Part shown: positions 45,214-56,869 of the stretch, piece after piece
Numbering within the stretch: the first letter of the stretch is position 1
Layout: every line of letters starts with the position of its first letter
Assembly: GCA_015680905.1 (NCBI GenBank)
Contig: CM027385.1
Coordinates: 23,132,501-23,196,500, forward strand
Source of the DNA: Coptis chinensis
Taxonomy: Eukaryota > Streptophyta > Magnoliopsida > Ranunculales > Ranunculaceae
Direction of reading: 5' to 3'
Length of the DNA stretch: 64,000 bases
The notes under the pieces: generated by a model
The model's input: only the letters and a program-made list of their open reading frames with translations
Databases searched by the model: none
What the model was told of the DNA's origin: nothing
Program-made: the position numbers and the translations under genes

Positions 45214-46700
45214 TGATAAGAGCCCAAAACTGTAGTTTTAACCCTGTAACAGACATACTTTTAGACCAATTATGTGAGTAATAATTAAGAGTTAGCACTG
45301 ATTACGTGTTTTATGCATTTCGGGTTGCAAAGTCCATTATGTGCGAAAAATGTGCCACTTTAAGCGAGATAAAGGAGCAATGGTTGGTTGCTAAGGAGTT
45401 CTATGATTAAAGGCCAAGATTCAAGAAGACAAAGCCTTGCTAAAGCCCGGTTAAAGCTGAAAACTCAAAGTCAACGCGGGCAGAAACAACAGTCAAACTC
45501 AAAAGAACTTCCGAAGGCCGTATCTTTGGACTCAGACCTCGGGATGGGGCCTACCTTATGTCAAAACGACCGGCTCGGAAAGAGCTTTCCAATGGTCCAA
45601 GCCTTGACCCCATCAGAGGAGCAGAAGTAGATGAAAAGTCTGTGGAAGCCAACTGCAGCTGAAGAGGCCTTTTTGGACTGAAAGAATTGGGTTTTGGGCC
45701 TGATTCTCTGGCCCAAAACATGGCTCCAAGCCCATGCACGATTTTTGGATCTGAATGTATAAAAACAAAAGCTTAGTAGTTAGTTAATGGTAGCTAGTTA
45801 GACCTAAAATAATATAGATAATTCTAGATCTGTTTTAATTAATTAATTAAGTTTTAGTTCCATTTCAATTCTTATTTTAGTTTAAATCTTTGAATCATTA
45901 TTCTTGATTGATTAGATAAATAAAATAGTTAGTTGTCAATTTAGAATTTTTTCATTTCCATTCTAGATCTAATTTAAATTCTTGTTTTTATTCCATTCCA
46001 GCCATTAAATTAGATTCATTATTGTTTAATTAAGTAAATCTCAATTTCTTACATTATGTTTAGTTTAGGTTCAATGGGAAATGTTAGTTTGATGACTCAA
46101 GGCTAAAACCTCCATTAGAGGGGTTGATGAAGCCTTGATGAAACTTAGTGGTTAGTATAGAATTGTTTGTAGATTCTATTCCACTCTAGAAGGTCGTGTT
46201 TCGCCATGAGAATGGGTGGACGACCTCACATGCTAGTTAGTATTCGGTAGAAATGCCACGAACACTAGGGATTAGAACTCGAAATTCTCGCCGTAAGAAC
46301 GTGAGAATTGAGATACAACATTCTACGCTAGGTTGTTAAGTTGGATTCGAGGTGGATTCAATTCCCCTCTAATTTCTTTATCTAGATTCAAACACTCGTA
46401 TTTCCATAGCATTCGTAGTTAAATTCAAGGGTTAAAATTCAGTAAGTATCGTTAGTATATCACCTTCGTAAAGCTCTCATTGACTTAAGACCGACTAATT
46501 AGATTAGAGAACATCCATGCTAAGGCACTAGGAGTGGAACGAACTTCATACTTCACTCTATTTCGATAGAATTGAGAGTAGGAAACTTTGATAAACGAAT
46601 AGCATCCTAAATAGTTTAGTTTTACTTACGTAGATGAGTTCATCGTTCATTTCGTAGGAAAGACTAATCATTTTATGTATTATCAAATAAACTGTTATCA
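45214..46700 (+). repeat. 5' LTR of element G
   Basis: TGATAAGAGCCC...TGTTATCA, 1487 bp, with TATAAAAA at 45758-45765. A possible earlier end, TATTATCA at 46685, precedes a 15-bp near-duplicate; I use 46700 because the PBS follows two bases later, as in the other copies. Confidence 0.87.
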
Positions 46701-46702
46701 AA

Positions 46703-46715
46703 TGGTGCCGCTGCC
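46703..46715 (+). other. Primer-binding site of element G
   Basis: TGGTGCCGCTGCC, one base different (GGTGCC for GGCGCC) from the PBS of C and H. Confidence 0.78.
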
Positions 46716-47257
46716 ATCTTAGTTGCACTTTAGCATTGTTTTCATAGTAGAATTAATCATTTTTAAGTCCCATTAAACCCACCCACCCTTGTTTGATTCA
46801 TACTGTGGTTATTCGTTTCAGCGTTGAAAAACATTCCGGGAAAAATTACACGAGCGATCAAGGCTTATAAGGAGCGCTGCGCCTATACTTTGACACCGAA
46901 ATCGACCCGCCCTCACGTACTGGACTTCGAGCACGACCCGCCCTCTTCCCAAGCGCGACCCGCGCTCACTTGCTGAACTAAGAGCGCGACCGCGCCCTCT
47001 CAGAGCGCACCTGCGCCTAGGCAAAAAATTTTGCGTATTTCTACAGGTTTGTTTCGAACTTCGAATTTTTAAAGTTTTTCAGTGTTCTAACTTGTTAATT
47101 ACACTGAACACGCGTAAACAAGACGCTATTCATAAGCGAAGCAAGGACGCTTTTAGGTATTCCTTTCTTCCATACCTCGTATCTCCAGTTAGAGGTTCAT
47201 ACTAGTTTATCAAGATTGTTTGGGTTGTTTTCGTGTTTAGACTTAGACTTGCATTGC
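46716..47257 (+). other. 5' leader of element G with GC-rich degenerate repeats
   Basis: At 46860-47020 units like GAGCGCGACCCGCCCT separated by ACTGGACTTCGAG-type spacers recur about five times. The spacers also occur in H's gag leader (49165-49240) and, as CTACTGGACTCCGAG, in the ORF B leader of A (18455-18470). No gene. Confidence 0.6.
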
Positions 47258-47460
47258 ATGAGATTAAGGTCCGTGGAGAAAAACATCGAACGTAATTAAC
47301 CGTCAAGAAACAAACATAACGAGTATACCAATCACAACACCTCTAACTACTATTCCACCAACCATACCTGACATAATGGGTGAAGAAAGAGAGACTCCTC
47401 TCTCCGACTTCTACAAAGCTTTGAGCGAATAGCCCTAAATCTTGTATCGTTCTAGCAGAC
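47258..47460 (+). pseudogene. gag: gag of element G, N-terminal fragment
   Basis: ATG at 47258 (MRLRS), then shifted after a few codons and interrupted by TAA. The 3' part, GAAGAAAGAGAGACTCC and onward, matches gag of A and H. It ends at the insertion site of H. Confidence 0.7.
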
Positions 47461-48855
47461 TGATAAGAGCCCAAAACTGTAGTTTTAACCCCTTAATAAT
47501 CATACTGTTAGACCAATTATGTGAATAATAAGTAAGAGTTAATACTGATTAAGTGTTTTTTATGCATTTCAGGCTTCAAAGTCCATTATGTGCAGAAATG
47601 TGCCATTTTAGCGAGATAAAGGAGCAAAAGTCAGTAGAACTTCCGAATGCCATATCTTTGGAATCAGACCTCGGAATGAGGCCTACCTTATGTCAAAACG
47701 ACCGGCTCGGAAAGAGCTTTGCAATGGTCCAAGTCTTGACCCAATCAGAGGAGTAGAAGTGGACGAAAAGTCTATGGAAGCCAACGGCAGCTGAAGAGGC
47801 CTTTTGGATTTGAAGAATTGGGTTTTGGGCCGATTCTGCGCCCAAAACATGGCTCCAAGCCCATGCACGATTTTTGGATCTGGATGTATAAAAACAAAAG
47901 CTTGACTCGGTGTTAATGGCAGTCAAGAGTCCAGAGGTTAGAAAATAGTAGATAGCTTAGAATAGAAAGTAGCCATTAAAATAGCTTCTAGATCTAGTTT
48001 TATTTAATTGTTTTTGATTAAGTATAGTTTCAAATCTAATTCATTTCATTAGATTAAACCTTGAATCTTGTTCTTCATTTGATTAGATCAATAAAGTAGT
48101 ATTCTTTACCCATTTCGATTTTGTCAATTCCAATTCTAGATCTAATTTCAATTCCTGTCCTTATTTCAATTTAGTCATTAAATTAGATTTCATTATTGTT
48201 AAATTAAGTAAATTTCAATGCTTTATATTATGTTTAGTCTTAATCTAAATGGAAATGATTATGAATGATTCAAGGCTAAACCTCCATTAGGGGGTTGTGA
48301 AGCCTTGATGAAAGCTTGATTCCGATTATCGTAGAGTCGTCGTATTTTCTATTCCACTCTAGAGACGATTAGTTCACCATGAGAATGGGTTTAATTGTTC
48401 ACATGCTAGTTATGAATTGGTAGAAATGCCACGATAATTAGGGATTAGGAATAACCAATTGTTCTCAAAGCGATTCAATTCGGATTACGACGATTAAAAT
48501 GTTAGTGGATTAAGTTGAGTTAAGGTGGAATCAATCCCCTCTAACTCCTTATCATAGAATCAACGTAGCATTCCCTTAGTATTCGATAACCGACTAGTTG
48601 CATCTTGTGGGTAGTTGCATCGTAGTATAATTCCCTTCAGAAACTCTCATAGACTTAAAAACGACTAGTTAGATTAGAAAACATCCATGCTAGAGCACTA
48701 GGAGTGGAACGAACTTATCTACTCCACTATATCTCATAGGATTGAGAGTAGAAATCTTTGATAAAGTAACCACGTAAAAAAGTCAAGTTTAGTTTACTTA
48801 CGTTGTGAATTCATCGTTCATTGCGTAGGTAGACTATACAATTTACAGATATCAA
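47461..48855 (+). repeat. 5' LTR of element H
   Basis: 1395 bp, TGATAAGAGCCC...GATATCA. TATAAAAA at 47887-47894 is the likely core promoter. It is closely similar to 58478-59874 and to the solo LTR at 15545. Confidence 0.93.
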
Positions 48856-48992
48856 ATGGCGCCGCTGCCGGGGATAAAAGATATAGAATTGGTCTAACGT
48901 AAATAATAAGTTTAGTTTACTTACGTTGTGAATTCATCGTTCATTTCATAGATAGACTGTTCATTTTACTTTTATCAAATGGCGCCGCTGCC
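48787..48992 (+). repeat. Tandem duplication of LTR end plus PBS in element H
   Basis: The block AGTTTAGTTTACTTACG...TATCA-AA-TGGCGCCGCTGCC occurs at 48787-48870 and again at 48911-48992, with the PBS at 48858 and 48980, 122 bp apart. The first copy agrees with the end of the 3' LTR, so it is the functional LTR end. The second resembles LTR ends of other subfamily members (TTTTACTTTTATCA). Only the first PBS has the longer tail GGGGA. Confidence 0.85.
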
Positions 48993-49499
48993 ATCTTAGT
49001 TGCACTTTAGCATTGTTTTCATAATAGAATTAGTAATTTTTAAGTCCCATTTCACCCACCCACCCTTGTTTGATTCATACTGTGGTTGCCGTTTCAGTTT
49101 TGGAAAAATTCCGCGAGGAAATACAATCGAAGCGCCCAAGCTTCAAAGAGAGCGACCAGCTATGTTACTGGAATTTGATCAATACACTCAGTAGCGCCCG
49201 GCATAAAAAGAGAGCGACCAGCTAAGTTCTTGGACTTCGAATTTACATAGAAATACGCTTTTAGCTGAATTTCCGTTTCCACAGGTTTGATTCAACTTCG
49301 AAGTTGTCAAGTTTTTCAGTGTTCTATTCTCTTATATACACCGAACACGCATTATAAGAGACGCTATTCATAAGCTTAAGCAAGGACGCAATCAGGTATT
49401 CCTTTCTTCCACACCTCGCATCTCCTGTTAGAGGTTTATACTAGTACATCGAATTGTTTGGATCATTTGCATGTTTAGTTAAGCTCGACTTAGTCTTGC
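48993..49499 (+). other. 5' leader of element H
   Basis: Untranslated region with GC-rich motifs GAAGCGCCCAAG and AGAGCGACCAGCTA (twice, 49151 and 49211). It ends at the gag ATG. No gene. Confidence 0.6.
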
Positions 49500-51416
49500 A
49501 TGAGATTAAGGTCTGGCCGAACAAAAACACCTAACGTAAATACACACCAACATCAACAAACAAGTCTATCTAGTATACCACAAACTACACCTTTAGCTAC
49601 TATTCCACACACACCACCTGATATAATGGGGGAAGAAAGAGAGACTCCTCTCTCGGACTTCTACAAAGCCTTGAGCGATAGCCCCAAATCTTGCATCGTT
49701 CTAGCAGACCCACCGGGGGATTTCAGAATCCCTCCAAATATTTTTAATTTGTTACCCGTTTTTCATGGTTTAAATTAAGGGTATTCCCTTTCACCTTAGC
49801 CGATAAGGCGGCGTCTTGGTTAACTGCCCAAGCGCCTAATTCTGTGGACTCGTGGGCTAAACTTGTTCAGCTGTTTATGGAACATTTTTACCCACCCCTA
49901 AAGACGGATGAGATGCTTTCCAAGATTCATTTCTTTTCGACAAAATCCTCATGAATCATTTTCGAGAGGCTTGGAATCGTTTCACCGGTGCCTCTTATAG
50001 AGTGTCCACACCATAACCTAGCAAAAGACACGTTAGTTCGTGCCTTTTTCAAAGGACTTCAACATCACCATAAAGAAGTCCTTGATATTATGAATGGGGT
50101 AGTTTCTTAAGTAAAGGAGCCTCGAGGCTTATAAATTTTAGAAGACCAAACTAAGCGAAATAATAATTGGGGGTAGTGATGATATCCCCCCGCCGAAGTT
50201 AGTTCTTCTTCAACAGCTTAAGGCCGCCGGTATGTTTGAAATTAAACACGATTCCGAGCTTAAAACTCTAATCGAATCACTCACTAAAAAGGTAGAAGCC
50301 ATTTCTGTACAACAAAAGCCTATCCCCGTCATGAATGTAAATTCAAACCCATGTAGTTTCTGTTGGAGTCCTGAGCATCCCGACTCCCATCGTCCTATAG
50401 CCTATGAACAGGCTTGTTCCATTAATAGTGAACCTAACCCCTTGGAGACAAAAAATCCCAACTTCGGTTGGAGGAATAACCAACAAGTCACACCTCAAGG
50501 GTACAATAATCAATATGTTAGGCCAACGCGACAAACTTTAACCAAGCTCCACTATGACAAGGACAGAGTCCGGGTAATTTTAATAATTATAACAACCAAG
50601 TGCAACCTCGACAAGGTCAAGCACAAGGTCAAGGTAATTATAATAATTATAATGCTAATAGAGGTATCGTCCCCCAAATAATAATTATCAAAATCCACCT
50701 ATAAATAATTCACGGAAATAGTTCCAAATACACCAACCATGACTACTACACCCACACAACCGATCGCCTCGACACCTTCATACAAGTGAGCCAAAACTTT
50801 TTCCAAACCATGGCTCAATCTAACCAACAAATTTCTACAATCCGTTAATAATTTAACCCAACAGTTGGCTCAAGATAAAGCCCAACCCAAAGGTGTGTTT
50901 CCCGTGTAACGCAATACCTAATCCTAAAACAACAAACACCTTTGAGGTAACCGATAATACTAGTAATGAATATGAAAAAATGTAGGTGAGATAAATGCCA
51001 TCACCACTCTCCGCTTAGAGTGGTTGATAACAAGGTAACTATGCCTATAGTTACCCCCACCAAGAGTCTCCCTACACCTACTATTTTACTAGATACCGCA
51101 ATAGAAACTGAAGAGCCTACCACTGTAGAGGTACCAGTTACAACACAACCTAAGAAACATAAAGCCACAGTTAAACATCCAGGTGATACCATTGCTAAAT
51201 ATAGACAGAAACCACCGTTTCCACAAAAATTAGCCATGTTAACTAGGGATACAAATTACGAGGAGATTAGGGACGTTTTCAAGAATCTAACTATAAACCT
51301 TCCCTTCCTCGAAGCTATTAAAAAGCTACCATATCATGCTAAGTTTCTTAAGGAATTGTGTACTACTAGGCGTAAGACAAATATACCAAAAGACGCCTTT
51401 TTAACAGAATAATTCC
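49500..51416 (+). pseudogene. gag: gag of element H
   Basis: ATG at 49500; MRLRSGRTKTPNVNTHQHQQ..., then ERETPLSDFYKALSDSPKSC and GDFRIPPNIFNLLPVFHG, 92 codons open. A deletion of about 100 bp then removes the HMRRIEQVLTTFHHP block found in G at 59966. Later parts: DSELKTLIESLTKKVEAIS (about 50250), a knuckle CSFCWSPEHPDSHR whose last Cys is Arg (TGT to CGT), and from 51020 a tail with KYRQKPPFPQKLAMLTRDTN and FKNLTINLPFLEAIKKLP, ending near the TAA at 51410. Several indels interrupt the frame between 49900 and 51020. Confidence 0.8.
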
Positions 51417-51716
51417 CAACCTCATCTGAACATAATGGAATTGTTAAGTACAAGGACCCCCGGGTCGCCCTATCAGATAATGCACCTTAGAGATTCCTAT
51501 ACGACAACCGCGTTATTAGACACGGGGGCTAGTGTTAACTTACTCCCATTTTATTTGTATAGACAAATAGGTCTAGACAAGCTGCAACCCACTAAAATGA
51601 CGTTGCAATTAGCTGATCGGTCTATTAAGTATCCTAAGGGTGTAGTCGAAAATGTGTTGGTAAAAGTGCAGGATTTCTACTATCCGGCTGATTTTGTAGT
51701 CCTCGATACGTAAATT
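51417..51716 (+). pseudogene. Protease domain of element H
   Basis: TTALLDTGASVNLLPFYLYR with the classical D-T-G-A triad, then TLQLADRSIKYPKGVVENV and FYYPADFVVLDT, where TAA at 51711 ends the frame in place of a Glu codon. A and G have D-L-G here. The region past 51716 decays rapidly, although SMSFGHL and the ESFARDYFNN block are still recognisable to about 51930. Confidence 0.72.
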
Positions 51717-51984
51717 CGCTAACGACTCTGTCCGATTATTTTAGGGCGCCCTTTCCGGCAACCGCCAATGCGCCATTAATTGCCGTGATGGTTCAATGTC
51801 CATGTCTTTTGGCCATCTTGTTGTTGAAGTCAATGTTTTAAAACAAGGACACAGCATTACCCGATTAAATCTATGGATGGAGAGGTTAGCATGATCGAGA
51901 GCTTTGCTCGAGATTATTTCAACAACACGCTCCCGATAGTCATATGCCCAAAATTCTTTCCTTTGGAAAGTCGACTCCAACATT

Positions 51985-52690
51985 TGCATTCCTACACTAG
52001 TCAATACACATATTAGTGATGAGGACGGATAGATGACTTTCTCAAAGATGTAGAGGACTACCATAGTAATGTGGATATGACCAATCTTGATGAGGAATTT
52101 GATGAGTTTCTTTGAGTAGGTGACAATTCACCCTATCAAGAACTAACTTGCACAACATCCACCTCGATTCCCTCCTTCCACCCTTTCAAAGGAATCTCGA
52201 AGTTTGCACTTTCGATCCTTTTGTTTCTCCCCAGCTTCATAATTTTTAAATCCTCCTAGCAAACGGATACTTCGTAAAGACAAACTACTTGACACCTTCA
52301 TTTTCAAAATTGAGATACAGTCCCTACACACACAATGAATGAGTTCAAGCATAAAACCACATCCTCGATTATTGTGCTGTCTTTCTACAACTTATCCATA
52401 TCCACCATATTCTCCACACCCATTCACTTTTCCACACTTATTTACTAGAACACCCACTCATTCAAAAATTAAAAAGAAGGTGCATGATAGGTTACACAAT
52501 AGGGTAATCCGACTTCCCTTTCATATCACTAGGTTGAGTCATAGGGAAAATTGGTGTTTGATTGTGTTTGGATATGTTTTCTGGGATATTTATTTATGGA
52601 ATGATCCACAACTATTTCGGTTGTTGATATATGATCAACTGCATGTTCATACATATGTTTTAGATAAAGTCTTGAGTATCTGACTATAAA
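51985..52690 (+). other. Unrelated segment replacing RT, RNase H and integrase in element H
   Basis: No RT, RNase H or integrase motif on either strand. The only signals are an acidic frame near 52040-52110 (DVEDYHSNVDMTNLDEEFDE) and an open frame of about 114 codons at 52339-52683 with ENWCLIVFGYVFWDIYLW near 52545. I recognise neither. In A the corresponding interval (about 2830 to 5850) is 3 kb of pol. Homology with A resumes at about 52700 (GCATTTCCTTTCATTCCAA). Confidence 0.6.
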
Positions 52691-53737
52691 CGACTCAAAT
52701 TTCTGTGTTGGTGCATTTCCTTTCATTCCAATATATTGGTGAGTGCACCATTAAGGTAACCGGGCCCTCCCTATGGAGTGTGTGGCTGTAAGTACCGGAT
52801 CCTAAGTCCACGGTTCACATAGTTCACGTTTTCCACTCTTGCATGTTTTTCTCGGATTTTTGAGTCATGTTTCTCTATGGTGTGAATTATGTCTTTATTG
52901 CTTATTGTTTTTCCTTCTAAAAATAAAATAAAAAAAAAAAAAATAAAAATAAACATAGTAATCTAGGAAGTCTCGGGAATCTGACTTTAAAAGACCCATC
53001 GCTAAAACAAATTTTCTAAGCTTCGTTGTAAAAAATTTGTTTGGGGTGGGGTGTTAAATGTTCCGCGTACTAAAATGTTTTATGTCCCATTAGAGTTGCT
53101 TAGGCCGTTTTATTGTATTACGATTTGGATTGACATAATCTATTAATTTAGATTTCATTCGTTAAGCATAACTTACGCCATGCACGCATTTGGAGGCGTT
53201 TTCCACTATCACGTATGTCATCTGAAGTCGAATAGAGTGTTTTATGGATCATTGGATAGGAAATTCTCTCTTGATCATTTCCATATCTCATTCGCAAAAA
53301 TCGGACCGGGTAACGACGGGAATTTTGATTTGAAATTCGCGAAAAAATCGAAAAAATAAAAATTTCGATTTTGGGCTTGGGCCCAACCAGCCCATGGAGA
53401 GCTGGCCAAGGCTTTACCTTCTCTCACGAAACAGTTCATCGCGTTCTTCATCTTCCACCGCCATTAACGCCAAGCTTAAAGCTTAAACCTAAAACAAAAA
53501 TCAAATAAAAAGAAAACTAAAACAACCCACGCCAAAAAATCAAATCCCAACCCCAATCGACTTCAAACACCAATCAAAACCACCTCCACCAATTTAACCC
53601 AACAAAACCACCAAAAATTCAAAATTTCGCGGCTGCTTTACCACCACACCGCCAACACCACTTTGTTCCTTCAATCGGTCAAGTTAAACCACCACTACCA
53701 CACCCTCTACAAACCCCAAACCGTATTCAAATTTCAA
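52691..53737 (+). other. Spacer with PPT0 and leader of ORF A (element H)
   Basis: Colinear with 5840-6790 of A. PPT0, TTTGTTTGGGGTGGGG, is at 53036-53051. The leader 53440-53730 is C/A-rich. An A-rich run lies at 52918-52950. No gene. Confidence 0.58.
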
Positions 53738-54833
53738 ATGGCTCAACAACGCCGAATCATACCGAGCAAGTTTTCCTTTGACCATTTCGCGTCTTTGTTT
53801 TACGGTGACGAAATGGCTAGTAGAGATCGGAATAGTCTTCGGTACTTTCGAAGACTTCTACCATGAAGACTTGGTCCGACGGTTCTACAACACCGTGGAG
53901 TTGGAAGGGAGTAGGATTTTTGTGTTGGTGAAGAAGAAGAGGAGGAGTTAACTACGGATTTGTTAGGTCGAGATTCTAGGCATTCCGCCTAGAATCAATC
54001 TGATGCCACTTTACAGGATCCTCGGTTTTGACGGGTAGAGCCGTTGATGGGCGCATCATCAATGGGAGTTACAATCCAAACTCCCATTGTGTTCGCCAGG
54101 CATCCCTCAGGACCAACCAACTGGCTACAGCGCAGTGGATTGGTCGGAATGTCCTAGGCAAGGACAAGGTCAGTGACATCGGTCTGACCTGCCTCCACGT
54201 CCTATGGGTACTCCAGGAGCAGAAGTATGATTTCTGCATCCTGGAGTTTTTTCTGAACATTATTAGGGGGTTCGGAAGGTCTTTGGCACCTCTCCCTGTG
54301 CTTATTACTAAGAACATGCTGAAGATGAAAGCAACTCCTGCATCCGAGAGGATTTACATTACCCCCGCACCGTAACCCGCGTATCTATAGGGGAGTGTGT
54401 CCAACAAGTTTGGAGGAGGGCTGAGGATAGAGAGGAAGAAGAAGAGGATGGTGGAGCTGGGGACAGCAGGATGATTCGGAGGAGGATGAGGAGGATGGGA
54501 CTTGCTTTGATACGGATGCCTTCTAGAGGTGTTGGTCTGATCTTTGAGCGCAAGGCTATGCTTCATAGGGCATCGTTCACTCAACACTCTCTGTGCAGAC
54601 CCTCCGGACTCGACAGCACCATTCATCACAACTTCGAGATCCGCACCCAGAGGGAGGATGAGAGATGGGAGCAGGCGAGGGCTGAGATGGAAGCCCAGCG
54701 CCAGTTTAGAGTGGATATGCTAGCACGCTTCCCACCTCATACAGACTCTGCCTCTGAGGACACAGCTACGAGGCATGAGCGTCGGCGCCGAAGGCGATCT
54801 ACTGCTTGGACCTTCTTCCCGAGCCACCACTAG
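53738..54833 (+). pseudogene. ORF A of element H
   Basis: ATG at 53738 (MAQQRRIIPSKFSFDHF), then FASLFYGDEMASRDRN, a shift, EDFYHEDLVRRFYN and EGSRIFVLV, a stop, and ILGIPPR. From 54028 a 115-codon frame carries GSYNPNSHCVRQASLR, NQLATAQWIGRNVLGKDK, CLHVLWVLQEQKYDFCILE and LAPLPVLITKNMLKM. The acidic patch follows out of frame. The end (54610-54833) has HHNFEIRTQREDERWEQAR, MEAQRQFRVDMLARFPP and the basic RHERRRRRRS tail. Domain order: N-terminal globular part, conserved core, acidic hinge, coiled coil, basic tail. At least four breaks. Confidence 0.73.
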
Positions 54834-55367
54834 AGATCACCACCACCCACCACCGGGCGAGGTGTTTAGAGAGGATGAGGAGTGATAGTCGTAGTTATTT
54901 TTGTTTTATAAGTTGTTGTTTTATTTACTTTTGTTGTTTTATTGTAATGTAACTTTTATTTCCGTAATTTGAATTTTGTAAGTGAAAGGACCTCCTAATC
55001 AAAATTTTAATATAAGGGTTATTTTCGCCATCGTGCTTGTTTCATTTTGACCCCACCTTCCCAACTTGTTTGGGGGTGGTTTTATCATTTCAAGTCGTAT
55101 TTTTATAAAAACCCTAGTGTTAGAATTTACTGCGGAGTAAGGTGAAAATATGGAGTTTAGGCCTATCTATGATTGAGAATCATTGTAGGATGACATCTAG
55201 ATTAAATAGGTACATTCAATCATAAAATCCAAATAAGAGATACTAGGTTTGAATTAGAATACAGGATATGAGTTGTTTCCGTTTTCAAGTTTGGAAATTT
55301 TAGGATTTCCGTAAACTACCGTAATTAGTTTTGGCAACTTTCCAATCCATTCTAGCAACTTTAAATC
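54834..55367 (+). other. Spacer after ORF A of H, with PPT1
   Basis: PPT1, CTTGTTTGGGGGTGG, is at 55065-55079, preceded by CCCCACCTTCCCAA. No gene. Confidence 0.58.
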
Positions 55368-55695
55368 TATATAAACTTGATACAATCTATCCTCACAACT
55401 CACACTACACCTAAACTCCATCACTCACCCTTCACACCCGCGATTCCCACGTTTCGTCTCCATTTTCACAAAAATGCAACTTCGAGCGCCCGGCTAGTTG
55501 AGCGCTCAGCCCTACACTGTCGAGAAAAATTTGCTTTCGAGCGCCAGCGCCGCTTCAAGCAGCGACCAGCGCTAAGTTAATCGGAATTCTAAAATACAAA
55601 GAGCCCAGCGCTCGACTTCTCTGGACCCGAAAAATTCCAGTTTTTCGCGCGTTGTGCCCGGTCGTTTTGCAACTATTCCAGAACGTAGTTTTGAG
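55368..55695 (+). promoter_or_regulatory. Putative internal promoter and leader of ORF B (element H)
   Basis: TATATAAA at 55368-55375, then C/A-rich sequence, then GC-rich motifs CGAGCGCCCGG, GAGCGCTCAG, CGAGCGCCAGCGCC and AGCGACCAGCGCT (55490-55620). The AGCGACCAGC motif is shared with the gag leader of H (49152 and 49212). Transcription from here is inferred. Confidence 0.52.
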
Positions 55696-56623
55696 ATGAC
55701 ATCTCCCATAATAATACCGGAACAGTCTTTCGAAGATTTGTTCCAAAGCACTACTTACGGTGCTTGGTTTCGCGAGGTGATCACATATGTTGGCTGGGAA
55801 CCTCTTATGGTAAGACCGGCTGAACTTTATTCTCCAGCACTTGCATTTTATTTTTATAATAACTGCATTTTCTTTGAGAGACCGGATGGAGAACAAGTGT
55901 TCTCCATCAACATTGACGATGAACCAATGGAAATTACCAGGTTCTTGCTAGCATTTGTTCTTGGACTTGCTATGCCCGCTGAGATACAAGACCCATGGTG
56001 CTATTGGGTCGATAATATGCATGTCTATACTTATGAGTCTTTGCACGAGGCTTATGGGGCAGGCATTTTCAGATTGAGGACCAAGGGGACTATAACGTTG
56101 CCCTTGGTAGCCTGTCCATGAACATAGGAACTGTTATGTTTTGGATTATGCTAAACATTTTAGGGGAATGGCGTTTTTCTTCTGTGAATGACGCCACTTG
56201 CAGCGTTTTCCTTGCTTTAGCCAATGGACGCCGGTTCTATGACCTTCCCAGGACTTTGATGTCTAGTTTAGCACGAGCCCATACCATGAGGCATAAGTAC
56301 CTTCTTATGCCTGTTCTAATTTCACGTATTATGCTATGTTTCTTTCCTGTTTTTTGTACACGTTTCACGGATTGGATTAAGGTAGACACGGTGTGACCCA
56401 CCAATAGTATTATTCGATCTTTCCGTGCAATGACTTGGCATGGGTGGCGGATACAACCTCACCAGGTTGCACCCTACACCCCATCAGACCAAGTGGCACT
56501 TAATAGGTTAGCAACCATAGATGATAAATGGCGTGAAGCCCGGCAAATTATCATAGCATGGCAGATCGCTGAAAGGAACCTCACTTCTTTATAGAAGTAG
56601 AGGATGACGAAGATGACGAATAA
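55696..56623 (+). pseudogene. ORF B of element H
   Basis: ATG at 55696 (MTSPIIIPEQSFEDLF). Blocks: TYGAWFREVITYVGWEPLMV, ELYSPALAFYFYNNCIFF, GEQVFSINIDDEPMEITRF, GLAMPAEIQDPW, YTYESLHEAYGAGIF. A one-base shift near 56070 follows. Then MNIGTVMFWIMLNILGEW, VFLALANGRRFYDLP, KYLLMPVLISRIMLCFF (hydrophobic, membrane-like), CTRFTDWIKVD, SFRAMTWHGW, YTPSDQVALNRL and an acidic end with TAA at 56621. A TGA at 56394 and a further shift near 56565 break the C-terminus. About 300 residues if unbroken. Confidence 0.73.
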
Positions 56624-56838
56624 TAACAACGGAGTGGAGGTAAGTTTTAGTTCGTTGAGTGTCCGCTTATGTCCCAAGCAATTTAATTATGTTAACCCCA
56701 TAATGGGTAGAACTCTTATAGAGTTGTGTCGGTTTTATTTCCTATATTAGTGCGCTCTAACTTTGTTTTGCAGATGTTCCCCGAATTTCACGCCAGCGTT
56801 TCAATGGTATTTTTCCTACCCTCTTTATTTAAATGCTT

Positions 56839-56869
56839 TGAGGACAAAGCATGCTTTTGTTTGGGGGGG
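56839..56869 (+). other. Internal polypurine-tract-like motif PPT2 (element H)
   Basis: GAGGACAAAGCATGC then TTTTGTTTGGGGGGG; near-identical to 19755-19785. Confidence 0.65.
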
